Origin: Chrysophaeum taylorii
Lineage: Eukaryota > Sar > Pelagophyceae > Pelagomonadales > Pelagomonadaceae
Length of the DNA: 64,000 nucleotides
Assembly: GCA_029834535.1 (NCBI GenBank)
Contig: JAQMWT010000309.1
Coordinates: 434,001-498,000 of the forward strand
Direction: 5' to 3'
Of this stretch, positions 19,601 to 24,951 are shown in pieces. Positions within the stretch are counted from its first letter, which is position 1, and every line of letters starts with the position of its first letter. Made by a program: the position numbers and the translations under genes. Below the pieces are notes generated by a model. It was not told the DNA's origin. It did not search any database and saw only the letters and a list, made by a program, of their open reading frames with translations.

Positions 19601-22460
19601 CGATGTGGTCCTCATACTCTCGTTTCGTGCGCCCGACTGCCTCCACAACGTGCTGCTCGCGGCGCTCGAGATGTTGGCGGTCGAGATCTTCCCCGTGATC
19701 TTGCAGCAAGCGAGCGTGCTCATCTCTTGGGATAGTCGACGCTGCTATCTCAGCGAGCGCCTTCTCGTGTTCTTCTTTGAGAACGAAGTTAGCTGCGAGT
19801 GCCTTGCCGTGTTCGTCGTGAGCTCGTGCCACAGCAGCCTCGAGGAGTACAGCATGTTCCTCTTTAGAATGGAAATTAGCGGCGATGTGGTCCTCATACT
19901 CTCGTTTCGTGCGCCCGACTGCCTCCGCAACGTGCTGCTCGCGGTGCTCGAGATGTTGGCGGTCGAGATCTTCCCCGTGATCTTGCAGCAAGCGAGCGTG
20001 CTCATCTCTTGGGATAGTCGACGCTGCTATCTCAGCGAGCGCCTTCTCGTGTTCTTCTTTGAGAACGAAGTTAGCTGCGAGTGCCTTGCCGTGTTCGTCG
20101 TGAGCTCGTGCCACAGCAGCCTCGAGGAGTGCAGCATGTTCCTCTTTAGAATGGAAATTAGCGGCGATGTGGTCCTCATACTCTCGTTTCGTGCGCCCGA
20201 CTGCCTCCACAACGTGCTGTTCGCGGCGCTCGAGATGTTGGCGGTCGAGATCTTCCCCGTGATCTTGCAGCAAGCGAGCGTGCTCATCTCTTGGGATAGT
20301 CGACGCTGCTATCTCAGCGAGCGCCTTCTCGTGTTCTTCTTTGAGAACGAAGTTAGCTGCGAGTGCCTTGCCGTGTTCGTCGTGAGCTCGTGCCACAGCA
20401 GCCTCGAGGAGTACAGCATGTTCCTCTTTAGAATGGAAATTAGCGGCGATGTGGTCCTCATACTCTCGTTTCGTGCGCCCGACTGCCTCCGCAACGTGCT
20501 GCTCGCGGTGCTCGAGATGTTGGCGGTCGAGATCTTCCCCGTGATCTTGCAGCAAGCGAGCGTGCTCATCTCTTGGGATAGTCGACGCTGCTATCTCAGC
20601 GAGCGCCTTCTCGTGTTCTTCTTTGAGAACGAAGTTAGCTGCGAGTGCCTTGCCGTGTTCGTCGTGAGCTCGTGCCACAGCAGCCTCGAGGAGTAAAGCA
20701 TGTTCATCTTTTGAATGGAAATTAGCGGCGATATGGTCCTCGTATTCCTTTCTCGTCTTCTCGACCGCCTCCGCAACGTGCTGCTCGCGGCGCTCGAGAT
20801 GTTGGCGGTCGAGATCTTCAACGTGCGCGCGAAGAGCAAGTGCGCGTGTCTCTCGAGCCTCGGACAACACAGCCTCGTGCTCTTCTCTAAGCATATAGTT
20901 AGCGGCGAGCGTATCCTCGTAATCGTCCCGCACTTGTGCCACGGCAGCTTCGAGTCCAGCCTCGTGCTCCTCCTTGAGCACGTACTCGGCAACGATTGCC
21001 TCCTCACGCTCGTCTCTCGCTCGCGCCGCCGCAGCTTGGAGGAGCTCGGCGTGCTCGTCCTTCGAAACATAGTTAGCGGCAATGTGGTCGTCGTACTCTT
21101 GTTTGGTCCGCTCGATCGCTTTTGCAAGGTCGTGCTCGCGTTGCTCCTGGAGCGCGGTCTCTCGAGCTTCAGACAGCAGCGCCTCGTGGTAGTTGCGCGG
21201 CACGTACGCGGTCGCGAGGGCCTCCTCGTGCTCGGCTCGCACCCGTGCCACGGCAGCCTCGTGGTCTTCCTTAGGCACAAAATTCGCGGCGATGCGACGC
21301 TCGTACTCCCGGGTGGTCTGCTCAACTTGGTCGTCGCGGTCATCGCGCCTTGGCTGCTGCTGCTGCTGCTGATGCTCGAGCTCGGCCACGAGACTTTTCT
21401 TTTGGAGGAAAGCGCGTTGGACCTCCTCGCGCGCCCTCTCGAGATCGGCTTGATGGTGCTGCTCCAGGGAGTCGCGGAGGTGCTGGACGGCCTTGCGGTG
21501 TCGCGCGCAGAGCGTGTCTTCCAAAGCCCTCAGGGCCTCGGCGTGGGCGTCGTCGAGGCCTCGAATCGCTGCCCGGAGACGATCATCGTCCTGGCTGCCA
21601 CCACCCTCAAAGTGTTGTTGCTGCTGCTGCGAGTCCTTGAATGCCCGGAGCGCCTCGTCGCGCGCCGCCTCGAGCTCTTGTCGCTGCGCGGCCAGCGATG
21701 CCTCGTGGTCGGCGCGAGTCATTAGACCCAGGAGGTGCGGCGGCGCGACCGAGCGGTCGCACGCTCGCTCCGAAGCCTGGACGAGGTCGACGAAAGCGTC
21801 GCGCTCGGCCATCGCTGTCTCGAGCTGCGCGCGCATCGCCCGGAGCTCGACGGCGTGCGCGGCCTCGCAGCTCTGGATGGCCTCGGCGATCGTTTGGCGC
21901 CTGACCACGGGCGACTGAAGCTCGGCCTCGTGCTTTCGCGCGAGAGCGTCGACCTGCGCCCTATGGAGATCCATGATCTCCCGGATATCCCTCTCGTGTG
22001 CCGCCGAGAGCTCGGCCCGCACGCGGGCCGTCGCGACGGCGTGGTCGCGGTCCTTGCGCTGCTCGGCGAGCTGCGCGGCGCGGCCGAGCTCGTCGGACAC
22101 GGAGGTCTTTATCTCTTCGCGACTCGGACTCGACAGCAATAGTTTTGCCACAAGGTCCTCGTGGCGCTGCGACATCGCCGCGAGCTCGCGGTTGTGCTGC
22201 CTCACGAGATCCGCCTTTTGCTCGGCGAGAAGCACGGCAACGTCCTCCTCTTCCTTGAAGTCTATTGTGATCGACTGTTGCGTTGTCTCGATCGTCTTGT
22301 GGACGCTGTCGACGGTCCGTTTCGTCGCCTCCTCGGCCGAACGGATGAGCTCGTCGAGGTCGTCGACCTCGAGGGGGGCGTCGACGAGCTCGGAGAAACG
22401 CTCCGTCGCGCGCCGGCGGATGTGCTCCACTTCCGCCGAGCGCTCCTCGCGCTCCTCCAT
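1..22460 (-). CDS. Giant Sfi1-like centrin-binding-repeat / coiled-coil protein (C-terminus beyond window)
   Basis: Seen: the ATG at 22460-22458 opens a frame that is the same frame read at the left edge, where Trp-Gly-Arg-Ala-Met of a repeat is cut. I found no in-frame stop, giving at least 7,486 codons without an intron. Residues 1 to ~2,200 are Glu/Arg/Ala/Leu-rich coiled coil with little Trp. From ~2,200 to the edge, a motif recurs about sixty times: Ala-x7-Leu then hydrophobic-x2-Trp-Arg/Lys (for example LSRAWNLWRLV, LSKAMNQWCLM). This fits the Sfi1 consensus for centrin binding. Spacing alternates ~45 and ~62 residues near the left edge and is ~97 residues in the middle. Known: Sfi1 forms centrin-coated filaments in yeast spindle pole bodies and in centrioles, with about twenty repeats. 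Inferred: a basal-body or flagellar-root filament protein. The gene is divergent from the next one across 96 bp. The frame stays open upstream of the ATG, but this is the only Met before the neighbour. Family call fairly sure; exact function not. Confidence 0.8.
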   Translation of the reverse strand, partial: MEEREERSAEVEHIRRRATERFSELVDAPLEVDDLDELIRSAEEATKRTVDSVHKTIETTQQSITIDFKEEEDVAVLLAEQKADLVRQHNRELAAMSQRHEDLVAKLLLSSPSREEIKTSVSDELGRAAQLAEQRKDRDHAVATARVRAELSAAHERDIREIMDLHRAQVDALARKHEAELQSPVVRRQTIAEAIQSCEAAHAVELRAMRAQLETAMAERDAFVDLVQASERACDRSVAPPHLLGLMTRADHEASLAAQRQELEAARDEALRAFKDSQQQQQHFEGGGSQDDDRLRAAIRGLDDAHAEALRALEDTLCARHRKAVQHLRDSLEQHHQADLERAREEVQRAFLQKKSLVAELEHQQQQQQPRRDDRDDQVEQTTREYERRIAANFVPKEDHEAAVARVRAEHEEALATAYVPRNYHEALLSEARETALQEQREHDLAKAIERTKQEYDDHIAANYVSKDEHAELLQAAAARARDEREEAIVAEYVLKEEHEAGLEAAVAQVRDDYEDTLAANYMLREEHEAVLSEARETRALALRAHVEDLDRQHLERREQHVAEAVEKTRKEYEDHIAANFHSKDEHALLLEAAVARAHDEHGKALAANFVLKEEHEKALAEIAASTIPRDEHARLLQDHGEDLDRQHLEHREQHVAEAVGRTKREYEDHIAANFHSKEEHAVLLEAAVARAHDEHGKALAANFVLKEEHEKALAEIAASTIPRDEHARLLQDHGEDLDRQHLERREQHVVEAVGRTKREYEDHIAANFHSKEEHAALLEAAVARAHDEHGKALAANFVLKEEHEKALAEIAASTIPRDEHARLLQDHGEDLDRQHLEHREQHVAEAVGRTKREYEDHIAANFHSKEEHAVLLEAAVARAHDEHGKALAANFVLKEEHEKALAEIAASTIPRDEHARLLQDHGEDLDRQHLERREQHVVEAVGRTKREYEDHIAANFHSKEEHAVLLEAAVARAHDEHGKALAANFVLKEEHEKALAEIAASTIPRDEHARLLQEHGEDLDRQHLERREQHVAEAVGRTKREYEDHIAANFHSKEEHAVLLEAAVARAHDEHGKALAANFVLKEEHEKALAEIAASTIPRDEHARLLQEHGEDLDRQHLERREQHVAEAVGRTKREYEDHIAANFHSKEEHAVLLEAAVARAHDEHGKVLEAAVAQGRDEHAMALAAAVARAIEDNDETIAAKYVLKEEHEAVLAQARSSVSHEKIVVDTLARATQGDLEKREQPVADAVELTKREVYDDIAANYLPREEHAKLLAPAVSRARSEGDENLASKKEEHEEALAHARSFISRDDHDQIVAEILVCSRKVHQHDQHVAAVVERTTRQNGEAGHALVASSKDEQVESPLAATATTTDAADSVQDEAATASTTEAADLVMTHVSEKGGAALASELPSTHISIAEHDMLVLAAAAARAQAEHARDLAIQKEEYEQLVVRSEADHSRALAAQKEVYEQLVAETVSHARVEHEERQKFLEEALEEAKAEHELALEAREASHNAALRGGAKEQDEKRYRLNDELSSLSEALDRERKASQDIQHDLHERQLKELERVGDYHAAEVSALRASHELALEDLRSSRDEELRALVDTAVAEAVKRRDDEHARAMDQCVATLVAQHAEILDREKLVLLASRDLDDHALLASRDDALARAEHRHRAELARAVEKARLESDKEHQARLLEALRVRDREHASFLEARERELSRTHAKTTQQAIESATQSAVAHLEGQLELLRRQHEVDKRTVAELAALESQAKHANELAAALKKRDEEHEAALDALRADLVNRHSEVVRELGAQHDARVAEAQRHDVAVQEAIEHASAADHELVIVKAAAQVELENALRHQATILAAERTTAETQLLAQHRDAMRETRDAAARELADAEDRFKMQKAAMEKRFEVELEASATATHLERERVTACRALLHARDDDYDATLGTRELELAARAKAGLARQRDALLETHDQELAELREAYERRIEALELKHEQQLAAAIGMVEAEKDVQHSQKLAAALRTHAEERRAMVDEFEARHEAELAAQSGVYEEQLESSRALHMAEIATAKERAAVLRDEHVRQLHDELTAQHELNLATRDEHEKKAIEAAVGLERKAREAETEALAISFESELSRAGAHHQRVLAETEATHAAALEVALAERDQTHETALAEAESKLLTLGADAESRLLSARVAAASIVAEGFLSAPRLPSMTVLGRCFHVWKVVAAVERRLVELDADKCAAIEKARLAVSKVAGLDNIARGLARMHNKGGGLSRAWNLWRLVTTFQYHLVAAMERIKRRHASELARLSATHAESLASVESRALEEHRRRYDAAIDAHRHDKDAALAALAAVHATRVDQLNSTRDLELAALTQEHASTLRSRGDEYVQREREQETMLSELHAAFSDQLAALKADHDASLERHVLALQDELEQVKASHREELRNQNIKHQRELTEAFDSQTGDWAQSRRDRDEAFRALVAELEERHKAELVSCQEAHAKALADAALLREEQLESLRVLNEARLERTRHECELQHERQIKRVHEDHKRDCDKAIRDVEARLLATHKVELEHLDLTRSKSEEEAKHHRESVLSLESKLHYKDAQYKAQLAQLEAEFRATAVSQDVDSNAHLVATRLYAASTIAQNMLSHGRRSNFAASFHVWKMSTALCRTVAKLAADNEKSIARAQTSVVNVAGSGAIARALARLHRRGVTRALSRWRGLLMQQRLSREIALQQELVDEHRLEVEGMTLSHQEAIEYQETRMRASERRAALMNLVRVASRLRERDVVRAWNQWRRAMLQLRLAEEFRESHTNDDLRGIKQSREDMMERMRSSYADEVTPPSGAHIPELGSLSDSQTRETTKLADRAATCSICHAVNRLLKGRLVRAVTQWRLVVFYQRVHIAHSLKLEAAVAAMGQAHTNELARLSANQESELSIRESERRAASRHTAAGTIARVASRMQTARLWRALNHWRIVVELWRSHETHAHKLQAIADEMTEAHRVELDQLANTHDMAIKTIEFESLRMARHGAVGRITRTLTRMLKAGLWQAIYQWRYAAALRHRNEKLDASLNAMSEDHANYLIRLTDSHQSDLKAKETEARAAVQNVAAMYLARSVLTMQRCAMLCAINRWCLWLAQLHLQHEHENLQTQKLRAVENVMSAAHADELLQLASIHETKLGALLNSKQAEIKATAAASVTRAVSRVLTSGVARGLKKWKAVLALLRTQEQLNEIETVNAERLRASVNEMRQTHDDKLGQLKNAHDLSLRKLATAMAEERAHLTNTHEAEIATKGAERRSILRRSAILSLTRSVSRMHKGELSRATNQWRIVLAKQRSNEQVRAHEKQMRAILSESSEAHASELVRLARAHDSDLGELLASKDAERKALAHRAAATGVAHTVARMMKSGVARAVIQWKSALVLLRTRKQLEDNETMKAEKMRATVEGLHQTYNEKLDQLANAHELSLTKLSTTSAEARAQLASAHAAEVTSKDTKLRAIVHRAGIGSLARWFSRLQKGEFSWAMNQWRLVMAQERIKEKLRKVHTQELEAAANVMSAVHAGELSQLASTHECELQALRNSKQAEIRATAAAIVARAVSQILNGRLARAVTRWRSMLVLLRTQERFDEKDSIHAERLQATVDEMHQTQDYKLYQLAKVHESSLTKLATASAEERAQLAITHAAQLAAKDAERRAIMHCSAIGSLARSVSQMLKDGLLRAMNQWRHVLAQQNVHEEIRSVYVQRHEAQATLMSAAHVGELSQLASTHESELEALRKSKQAEIKTAAAANLARALVRMLKARLTHVMDWWGFVLAQLRTQEKLNGLKTAHAEKLQATVDEMRRTEDEKLDKLMRAHERSLTNLATASAEERAQLMSTHTFELASKDAERRAVLHHSASGSLARFMWRMQKGDLSKAMNQWCLMLAQQRVEEKLERVCTQELQEAASVTSAAHAGELSQLASTHESELGALRNSKQAEIEAAAAAIVARALVRMLKARLSHALNRWCFLLAQLHTQEKLNGLNTAHAEELQATVDEMRRTEDEKLDKLMRAHEHALTNLATTSAEERAQLMSTHTFELASKDAERKAVLHHSASGSLARFLWRMQKGDLSKAMNQWCLMLAQQRVEEKLERVCTQELQEAASVMSAAHAGELSQLASTHESELGALRKSKQAEIEAAAAANVARALVRMLKARLSHALNRWCFLLAQLHTQEKLNGLNTAHAKELQTTVDEMRRTEDEKLDKLMRAHERSLTNLATASAEERAQLMSTHTFELASKDAERKAVLHHSAIGNLARFLWRMQKGDLSKALNQWCLVLAQQRVEEELERVCTQELQEAASVMSAAHAGELSQLASTHESELGALRKSKQAEIEAAAAAIVARALVRMLKARLSHALNRWCFLLAQLHTQEKLNGLNTAHAEELQATVDEMRRIEDEKLDKLMRAHERSLTNLATTSAEERAQLTSTHAAELASKDAERRAVLHHSASGSLARFLWRMQKGDLSKAMNQWCLILAQQRVEEKLERVCTQELQEAASVMSAAHAGELSQLASTHESELGALRKSKQAEIEAAAAANVARALVRMLKARLSHALNRWCFLLAQLHTQEKLNGLNTAHAKELQATVDEMRRTEDEKLDKLMRAHERSLTNLATASAEERAQLMSTHTFELASKDAERKAVLHHSAIGNLARFLWRMQKGDLSKALNQWCLVLAQQRVEEELERVCTQELQEAASVMSAAHAGELSQLASTHESELGALRKSKQAEIEAAAAAIVARALVRMLKARLSHALNRWCFLLAQLHTQEKLNGLNTAHAEELQATVDEMRRIEDEKLDKFMRAHEHALTNLATTSAEERAQLTSTHAAELASKDAERRAVLHHSASGSLARFLWRMQKGDLSKAMNQWCLMLAQQRVEEKLERVCTQELHEAASVMSAAHAGELSQLASTHESELGALRKSKQAEIEAAAAAIVARALVRMLKARLSHALNRWCFLLAQLHTQEKLNGLNTAHAEELQATVDEMRRTEDEKLDKLMRAHERSLMKLAMASAEERAQLASTHTAELASKDAERGAALHHSAIGSLARFLWRVQKGDLSKAMNQWRVVLAEQHFEEELERVHTRNLRAAADAMSAAHACELSQLVTTHESELEALRKSTQAEMNGIAQSAAAASVARALSRVVKGRLARAVMQWRSVLSLQRTQEHLDKLNGTYAEEVRAAVDEMRQTHQEQLNLFTKSHELSLAKLTADNAEVCSQLASTHAAELATKDIEQRAIMYRAAIGSLSGSFSRMQKGGLTQAMMQWYLVIAQQRSVEKLAITHENRVRAAVAQKAEAHAEELQRLATAHDSAFCELRDSKEAEKKALAEHAAATCVARAVLRLVKGGLFRAVMQWRSALTVLRTEECLDAQESMHSEKLRATVDEMTAKLARVSDEHTAKLLDLASARESEKAERTVATHRAAARRIGRSVLRMRKGKLFDAIKEWKSVVVLERDELMHFQKLEKAANEIHQAHADDLARLTAAYDSELSALCDSKETAQKSMIQQVSVASIARACVRTIKGRVTSAMNQWRSAVTQQRNQENLDQLENLHTEELEATVNEMNRSHADALTRVTNSHKIELCIKCAQHQRMASRVIARAASRMIRGGLAQALSEWQSTLAMQRTQYELELKLAAAHAMNLEAVVEEMNRVRDDDLTRQSTSHDNELNAIRAEKHAAARRIASATIIRASSRIVNVRLTRALTRWWSVLVVGRTQEELKALSAAADEMSRTHNIELSQLKSAHAKEVAEIVSDSAEQQRSCVNTKKTAGQRVLALAAARIGHAYVARYLTRWRWVAIHERCDERCHELRRRRDEDQQELNSTHKTVLEHMRNKYLKQVEALSTSLEDARRNHEDIEAALAEQKEARAQAELSLNVLKSREDELKHELRATRLHAAIVLAHTMLSKGLRIYVTTRFRHWRAMASLGKTVEKHADEIEHTRRVIRLAGSGAIVRAFARLGRESIANAMNRWRWATTRQHLIEEHEIAIEINEMLRSEELDRLSQSHVEARQAARLATMARVGSRLRLSTMSRAWNEWQLRRAMLVYADAIEHTYSVAKHAGSSAIARALARLQRAGITNAMYRWRWATMRQHLLEEHEVAIEHFEASKSEELDRLSKSHIEARQSAGLASLTGFASRLRLSTLSRAWNQWKWGHAMLEQADAIERTQNVVRLAGSGAVARAFVRRLHRSSVARALSRWRCATMRQHLVANYEALRLEELDRLSQSHAKARQSAGLAISAHVVSRLRLNSMSRAWNQWQWGRAMLEHADAIEHTQSAVRLAGSGAIACAFARLRRTRIAKALHGWRWATMQQHLLEDHEIAIENFESLRFEELDRLSQSHAETRQAAGLLTMARVACRLRLSKMSRAWNQWQWGRAMLEHAAIIERTQRGVKVAGSGATARVFTRRCRANISKALNRWRLAAMRQQMTEEHENAIENFEASRLEELDCISESHAKARRATGLATLARVASHLRLSTVWSAWNQWQWIRAMLEHADAIEHKQSIVRLAGSSAMARALARFHRKSVMNAMNQWHWVVMQQHLVEEHEATIKINETLRLEEFDRLSQSHAQTCQAAGLATMGRLASRLRMSTMSRAWIQWQWERAMLEHADAIEHAHNAVRLAGCGALARALPRFHRNSVVNAMNRWHWVVMQQHLVEEYEAAIEYNETLRLEELERLSQSYSETRQAAGLETMARVACRLRLSTMSRAWNQWQWGRAMLEHADAIERTRSAFRVAGSASIARAFARFHCSSVTKALRRWRCATMWQQLVEEHENAIESFKALRSEELGCISESHAKARQAAGLAILARVASHLRLSTMWCAWNQWQWVRTMLEHADAVEQSQSAVRLAGSGAIARAFTRHRRPIIGKAINQWRWAVMRQHLVNEHGNAIDNYEALRLRELDRLSQSYVETRQAGGLATMARVASRLRLSTMWHAWYQWQWGRVMLEHADTIEHTESLVRQAGSGAIARAFSHIVRGSVRKALCRWRCATTQQILFEDYESFRSEELDRLSKSHAETRQAAGLATMARVASRQRLSIMSRTWNQWQWARAMLEHADAIESTQGAVKLAGSGAVARAFARIGRTSVGKALYRWRCAVMRQRLDENYETLRSEEFDRLSQSHAQTCQAAGLATLAHMASRLRLSTMSRALSQWQLGRVMLDHADAIKQTHKAVRLAGCSALARALARFHRNSVVNAINRWHWVVMQQHLVEEYEAAIEYNETLRLEELERLSQSHSETRQAAGLETMARVACRLRRRTKLRAWSRWQWGRAMLEHADAVEHTKSSVKLAGSDAIARTFAHITRTNVGKALYQWRCAAMQERLVESYKTMMSEELDHFSQSHAHTRQAASLTAMARVASRLRLSTMSRAWNQWQWGRAMLEHADTIEHTASVVRQAGSGAIARAFTHIVRGSVGKAMSRWRCVTIQQLLIEDYESLRSEDLDRLSQSHAQARQTAGLASMARVASRLRLSTMSRAWNQWQWGRAMLEHA
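7250..11050 (-). repeat. 585-bp (195-codon) tandem array, about 6.5 near-identical copies
   Basis: Equivalent positions fall at 7314, 7899, 8484, 9069, 9654, 10239 and 10824, exactly 585 bp apart. Each unit encodes two Sfi1-like Trp motifs (AMNQWCLML and ALNRWCFLL) and their coiled linkers. Copies differ by only a few bases, and alternate copies are the most alike (two-unit higher-order pattern), suggesting recent unequal exchange inside the gene. Confidence 0.9.
18958..20700 (-). repeat. 282-bp (94-codon) tandem array in the coiled-coil N-terminal part
   Basis: The (+) string ttgccgtgttcgtcgtgagc recurs at about 18958, 19240, 19522, 19804, 20086, 20368 and 20650, a strict 282-bp period. On the coding strand each unit reads as Ala/Glu/His/Arg-rich coiled coil, residues ~590-1,167 of the giant protein. 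Flanking units at 18,700-18,960 and 20,700-21,300 are diverged relatives. Confidence 0.9.
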
Positions 22461-22556
22461 AGGCGTGTGGCAACAGCAAAACCAGGGTAAGTAAGTAAAA
22501 AAAAAAAGTAAAAGGAATAGAATTCGAGCTGCGACTAATAACAAAAGAGAAGAAGC
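22461..22556. promoter_or_regulatory. Short divergent intergenic region (shared promoter candidate)
   Basis: Only 96 bp separate the start codons of the giant Sfi1-like gene (minus) and the two-TM protein gene (plus). It contains an A-rich tract and a GTAAGTAAGT stretch but no clear TATA box. Both 5' UTRs and promoters must fit here or run into the neighbouring coding sequence. Confidence 0.5.
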
Positions 22557-23234
22557 ATGTCGTGCCGCTGCTGCGGGTGCGACGAGGAGACTTGGTTTAA
22601 GGTCAAGGTGTACACGGCGAGCGCGTGTTTGTGGGTCGGGGTGTTCGTTCTCGGGTGCGTGTACATCGTGTACTGGCCTCTCGCTTTGTACGATCAGCGC
22701 GCCAAGCATCGATGGGCGCGGCGCGTTTGTCGTGTCGATGGGTATTACGTGACGAACGACGACCCGAATCGACGTCGACGACTGTCGGACGACGACAGCC
22801 TGACGTACTACGCCGTGCTTCAGGTGACGGTGGACCCCACGGAGAGCGATTCGTACGCGACGACGGCCGTCAAGTTCCCCTCGTGGGCGCGCGGCGTGGG
22901 CGGGGAGACGCTGCACGGCTGGGATACGAAAAAAGAAGCGCGGAAGTGGGCCAAACAGTACGACGTCGACCGGACCTACACCTGCTGGCGGCAACCCGGA
23001 GACGAGGGCACCGTGGCTATCTCGAACCCGGGGTACCACTACGATTGGCAAGTCGGCGTCGGCGCGACGTGCCTCGCCGTGACTGCCGCCCCCATCGTCG
23101 GCCTCTTTCTTCTAGCGATCGTGATGTACTACGTCCTCGTCATCAAGCCCCAGCGAGCGCACCGCGCCGAGGCGCGGAGGCTCGCGATGGTGCGGGCCAA
23201 GGGGGACGCGAGGCTTCAGACGGAGATGGTGTAA
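22557..23234 (+). CDS. Two-transmembrane protein with cysteine-rich N-terminus and extracytoplasmic domain
   Basis: A 225-residue protein from the ATG at 22557. Seen: an N-terminal CRCCGC cluster that could be palmitoylated, one hydrophobic helix (residues ~18-42), a ~125-residue soluble middle with few Cys, a second helix (~168-195), and a basic C-terminal tail. The hairpin topology with the middle domain outside resembles DUF3592 proteins and, more loosely, KCNMB channel beta subunits. I see no diagnostic motif for either, so function is unknown. It is divergent from the giant gene (96 bp) and convergent with the pentapeptide gene; their stop codons are 3 bp apart. Confidence 0.8.
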   Translation: MSCRCCGCDEETWFKVKVYTASACLWVGVFVLGCVYIVYWPLALYDQRAKHRWARRVCRVDGYYVTNDDPNRRRRLSDDDSLTYYAVLQVTVDPTESDSYATTAVKFPSWARGVGGETLHGWDTKKEARKWAKQYDVDRTYTCWRQPGDEGTVAISNPGYHYDWQVGVGATCLAVTAAPIVGLFLLAIVMYYVLVIKPQRAHRAEARRLAMVRAKGDARLQTEMV

Positions 23235-23237
23235 GGA

Positions 23238-23885
23238 TTAAGGACACCCGGCCGAGTCGCGCGTTGGGGCGCCCGTGGTGGGGTTCTCGCCCTCGAGCGT
23301 GGGGTTCTTGCAGATATTCTTGAGGTCGAATTGGCCAATCAAAGCTTCGGTGAAGTCTACGTTCCGGAGATTCGCGCCGTCGAACGACGTGCCCGTCAAG
23401 ACCGCGTTCGCAAAAACGGCTCCCTGCATGTCCGAGCCCTCAAAGCTCACGCGGTCGACGACGGCGTTGGTGAAGTCGGCCTCCTTGAACTTGGAGTTCT
23501 TGGCGTAGGCCTTGGAGAGCATCGTCTCGCGGAACGACGCGCCGCTGAAGTCCGCCTCGGACAGAATAGCGCCCGACAAATCGAAACCGTCGGCCTTGCT
23601 CTTTCCCATGTCGCAGAACCGCAGGTCGTACAGCTTGTCGCGCGCCGCGTTCGCCTGACCCATGCTCGAAGACCGGAACGCGCACCGACTGACGTCATTC
23701 TTGTTCACGGGCGGCAACCTGAATTTTTCCGTTTGGCCGTCGGCGACGGCCGGCACGCCGGGACCAAACAAGGCGCACGCGGCGAGGGCCGCGCACACCT
23801 CATTCCGAAGCTGTGGTGCTGATGCTGGTGACAAACCGGACGCGACACCAACCATCAGCAGCAAATACATCTTCAAACCCTGCAT
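23238..23885 (-). CDS. Thylakoid-lumen pentapeptide-repeat protein (TL17/TL15-like)
   Basis: A 215-residue protein. Seen: N-terminal hydrophobic signal (MYLLLMVGVASGLS), a second hydrophobic segment ending PAVA before the mature start (~residue 49), then A(D/N)F/L-x-x pentapeptide repeats from ~95 to 190 (ADFSGASF, ADFTNAVV, ANLRNVDF). The C-terminus has a Cys-Lys-Asn-Pro-Thr-Leu block and a final TRDSAGC. That ending is typical of the plant lumenal 15/17.4 kDa proteins. Known: these form right-handed beta-helices in the thylakoid lumen; their biochemical role is unclear. The double presequence suits a secondary plastid plus lumen targeting. It is convergent with the two-TM gene. Confidence 0.88.
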   Translation of the reverse strand: MQGLKMYLLLMVGVASGLSPASAPQLRNEVCAALAACALFGPGVPAVADGQTEKFRLPPVNKNDVSRCAFRSSSMGQANAARDKLYDLRFCDMGKSKADGFDLSGAILSEADFSGASFRETMLSKAYAKNSKFKEADFTNAVVDRVSFEGSDMQGAVFANAVLTGTSFDGANLRNVDFTEALIGQFDLKNICKNPTLEGENPTTGAPTRDSAGCP

Positions 23886-24951
23886 TACACTTACCCTCGG
23901 CTGGGCTCGTTCGTCGTCGAGACCATTTTTGTGAGGGGGGAGATAGTGTTATAAGTATTGGAGAAAGAAAAAAAGCCAAGGAAGAGGACAACTAAAATGG
24001 AAGGAAAAGAGAAGAAAATAAAACCAAGCAGGGTGTGTAGAATTAATTACGGTAGAAGAAAAGATGACAGCCGGGAAGGCGCAGGTATGAAGAAAAGGAA
24101 AGGCGAGAAGAAGACGCGGCCGCGGCAGCAGCACGATGCCCACACATCAGAAGGGAAGGCCGATGTGATGGTGTTCCGAGCGAGCGCCAAATATGAGTGG
24201 GTAGCTATATGCTTTACGGACGAGACGCTAGTGTTCCTGTGCCCCTCGTGCCGACCGAAAAACTCTTGCGGCGGTGCTTATTTATTATCTTTGTTGCTTG
24301 TTGATGACACGTGCTTGCAAGAGAAGTCAGGTGGTCCCACCATAAATATCGCTGTCGTCAAAGAAAGAAAGGAAGAAAATGAATGGTTTAAATCGAGCGA
24401 ACTCGAGGCGAGGTGACGACGTTGAACAGAAGAAGACCCGTAGGAGCAGCAGAACGCCGCCGCCGGGTGGCTATCTATTTGCGCGCGACTGTGCGCTGAG
24501 AATAAATCTGCACGGTTAGCGCGTCCCCTCCTCGTCGGCTCCCTCCTCGTCGTACGAGGTGGATCGCATCGCTTGGAAACGGTACTGGAATCAGGCGAGG
24601 ACCGAACCAGCGCCGCCGTGTTTCGCAGAAATTGGGCGTGCAAGACCCCACATCGTCTCAGCAAGATCATTTATTTCGCTGTGTGCAAAAGGGTCATTTC
24701 GTTTTGTTCGAGCCAGCAAGAATATAACGTCAAGGATACTGGAACCTCCGACACGCGGAGAGAGATGGCCTTGACTCGAGTTGAGTTGCGCGTAGAGGCG
24801 CCACAAGAACGGACGAAGATGAAAGTCGAGCACAAAAATAAATGAATAATATTTTTCGAGCTGGGTGCCTCGTGTACCTATCTATCTATCTATCTTCGAC
24901 CCTCGTAGGAGGTAGGTAGGTACAGGTAGGTACAGGTAGGTACACCTACAC
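23886..24951. other. Intergenic, no gene supported; microsatellites at the right end
   Basis: About 1.07 kb between the pentapeptide gene start and the cyclase gene stop. A purine-rich tract lies at ~23,930-24,120. At 24,876-24,950 there is a (TATC)n run followed by an (AGGT/AGGTAC)n run just beyond the cyclase stop. Short ORFs here lack coding character. Confidence 0.6.

Noticed and set aside
18792-20696. 634-codon plus-strand ORF with repeats (VFVVSSCHSSLEE...)
   Set aside because: It is the antisense shadow of the 282-bp array. The minus frame continues far beyond on both sides as a regular coiled coil, while this one ends with the array.
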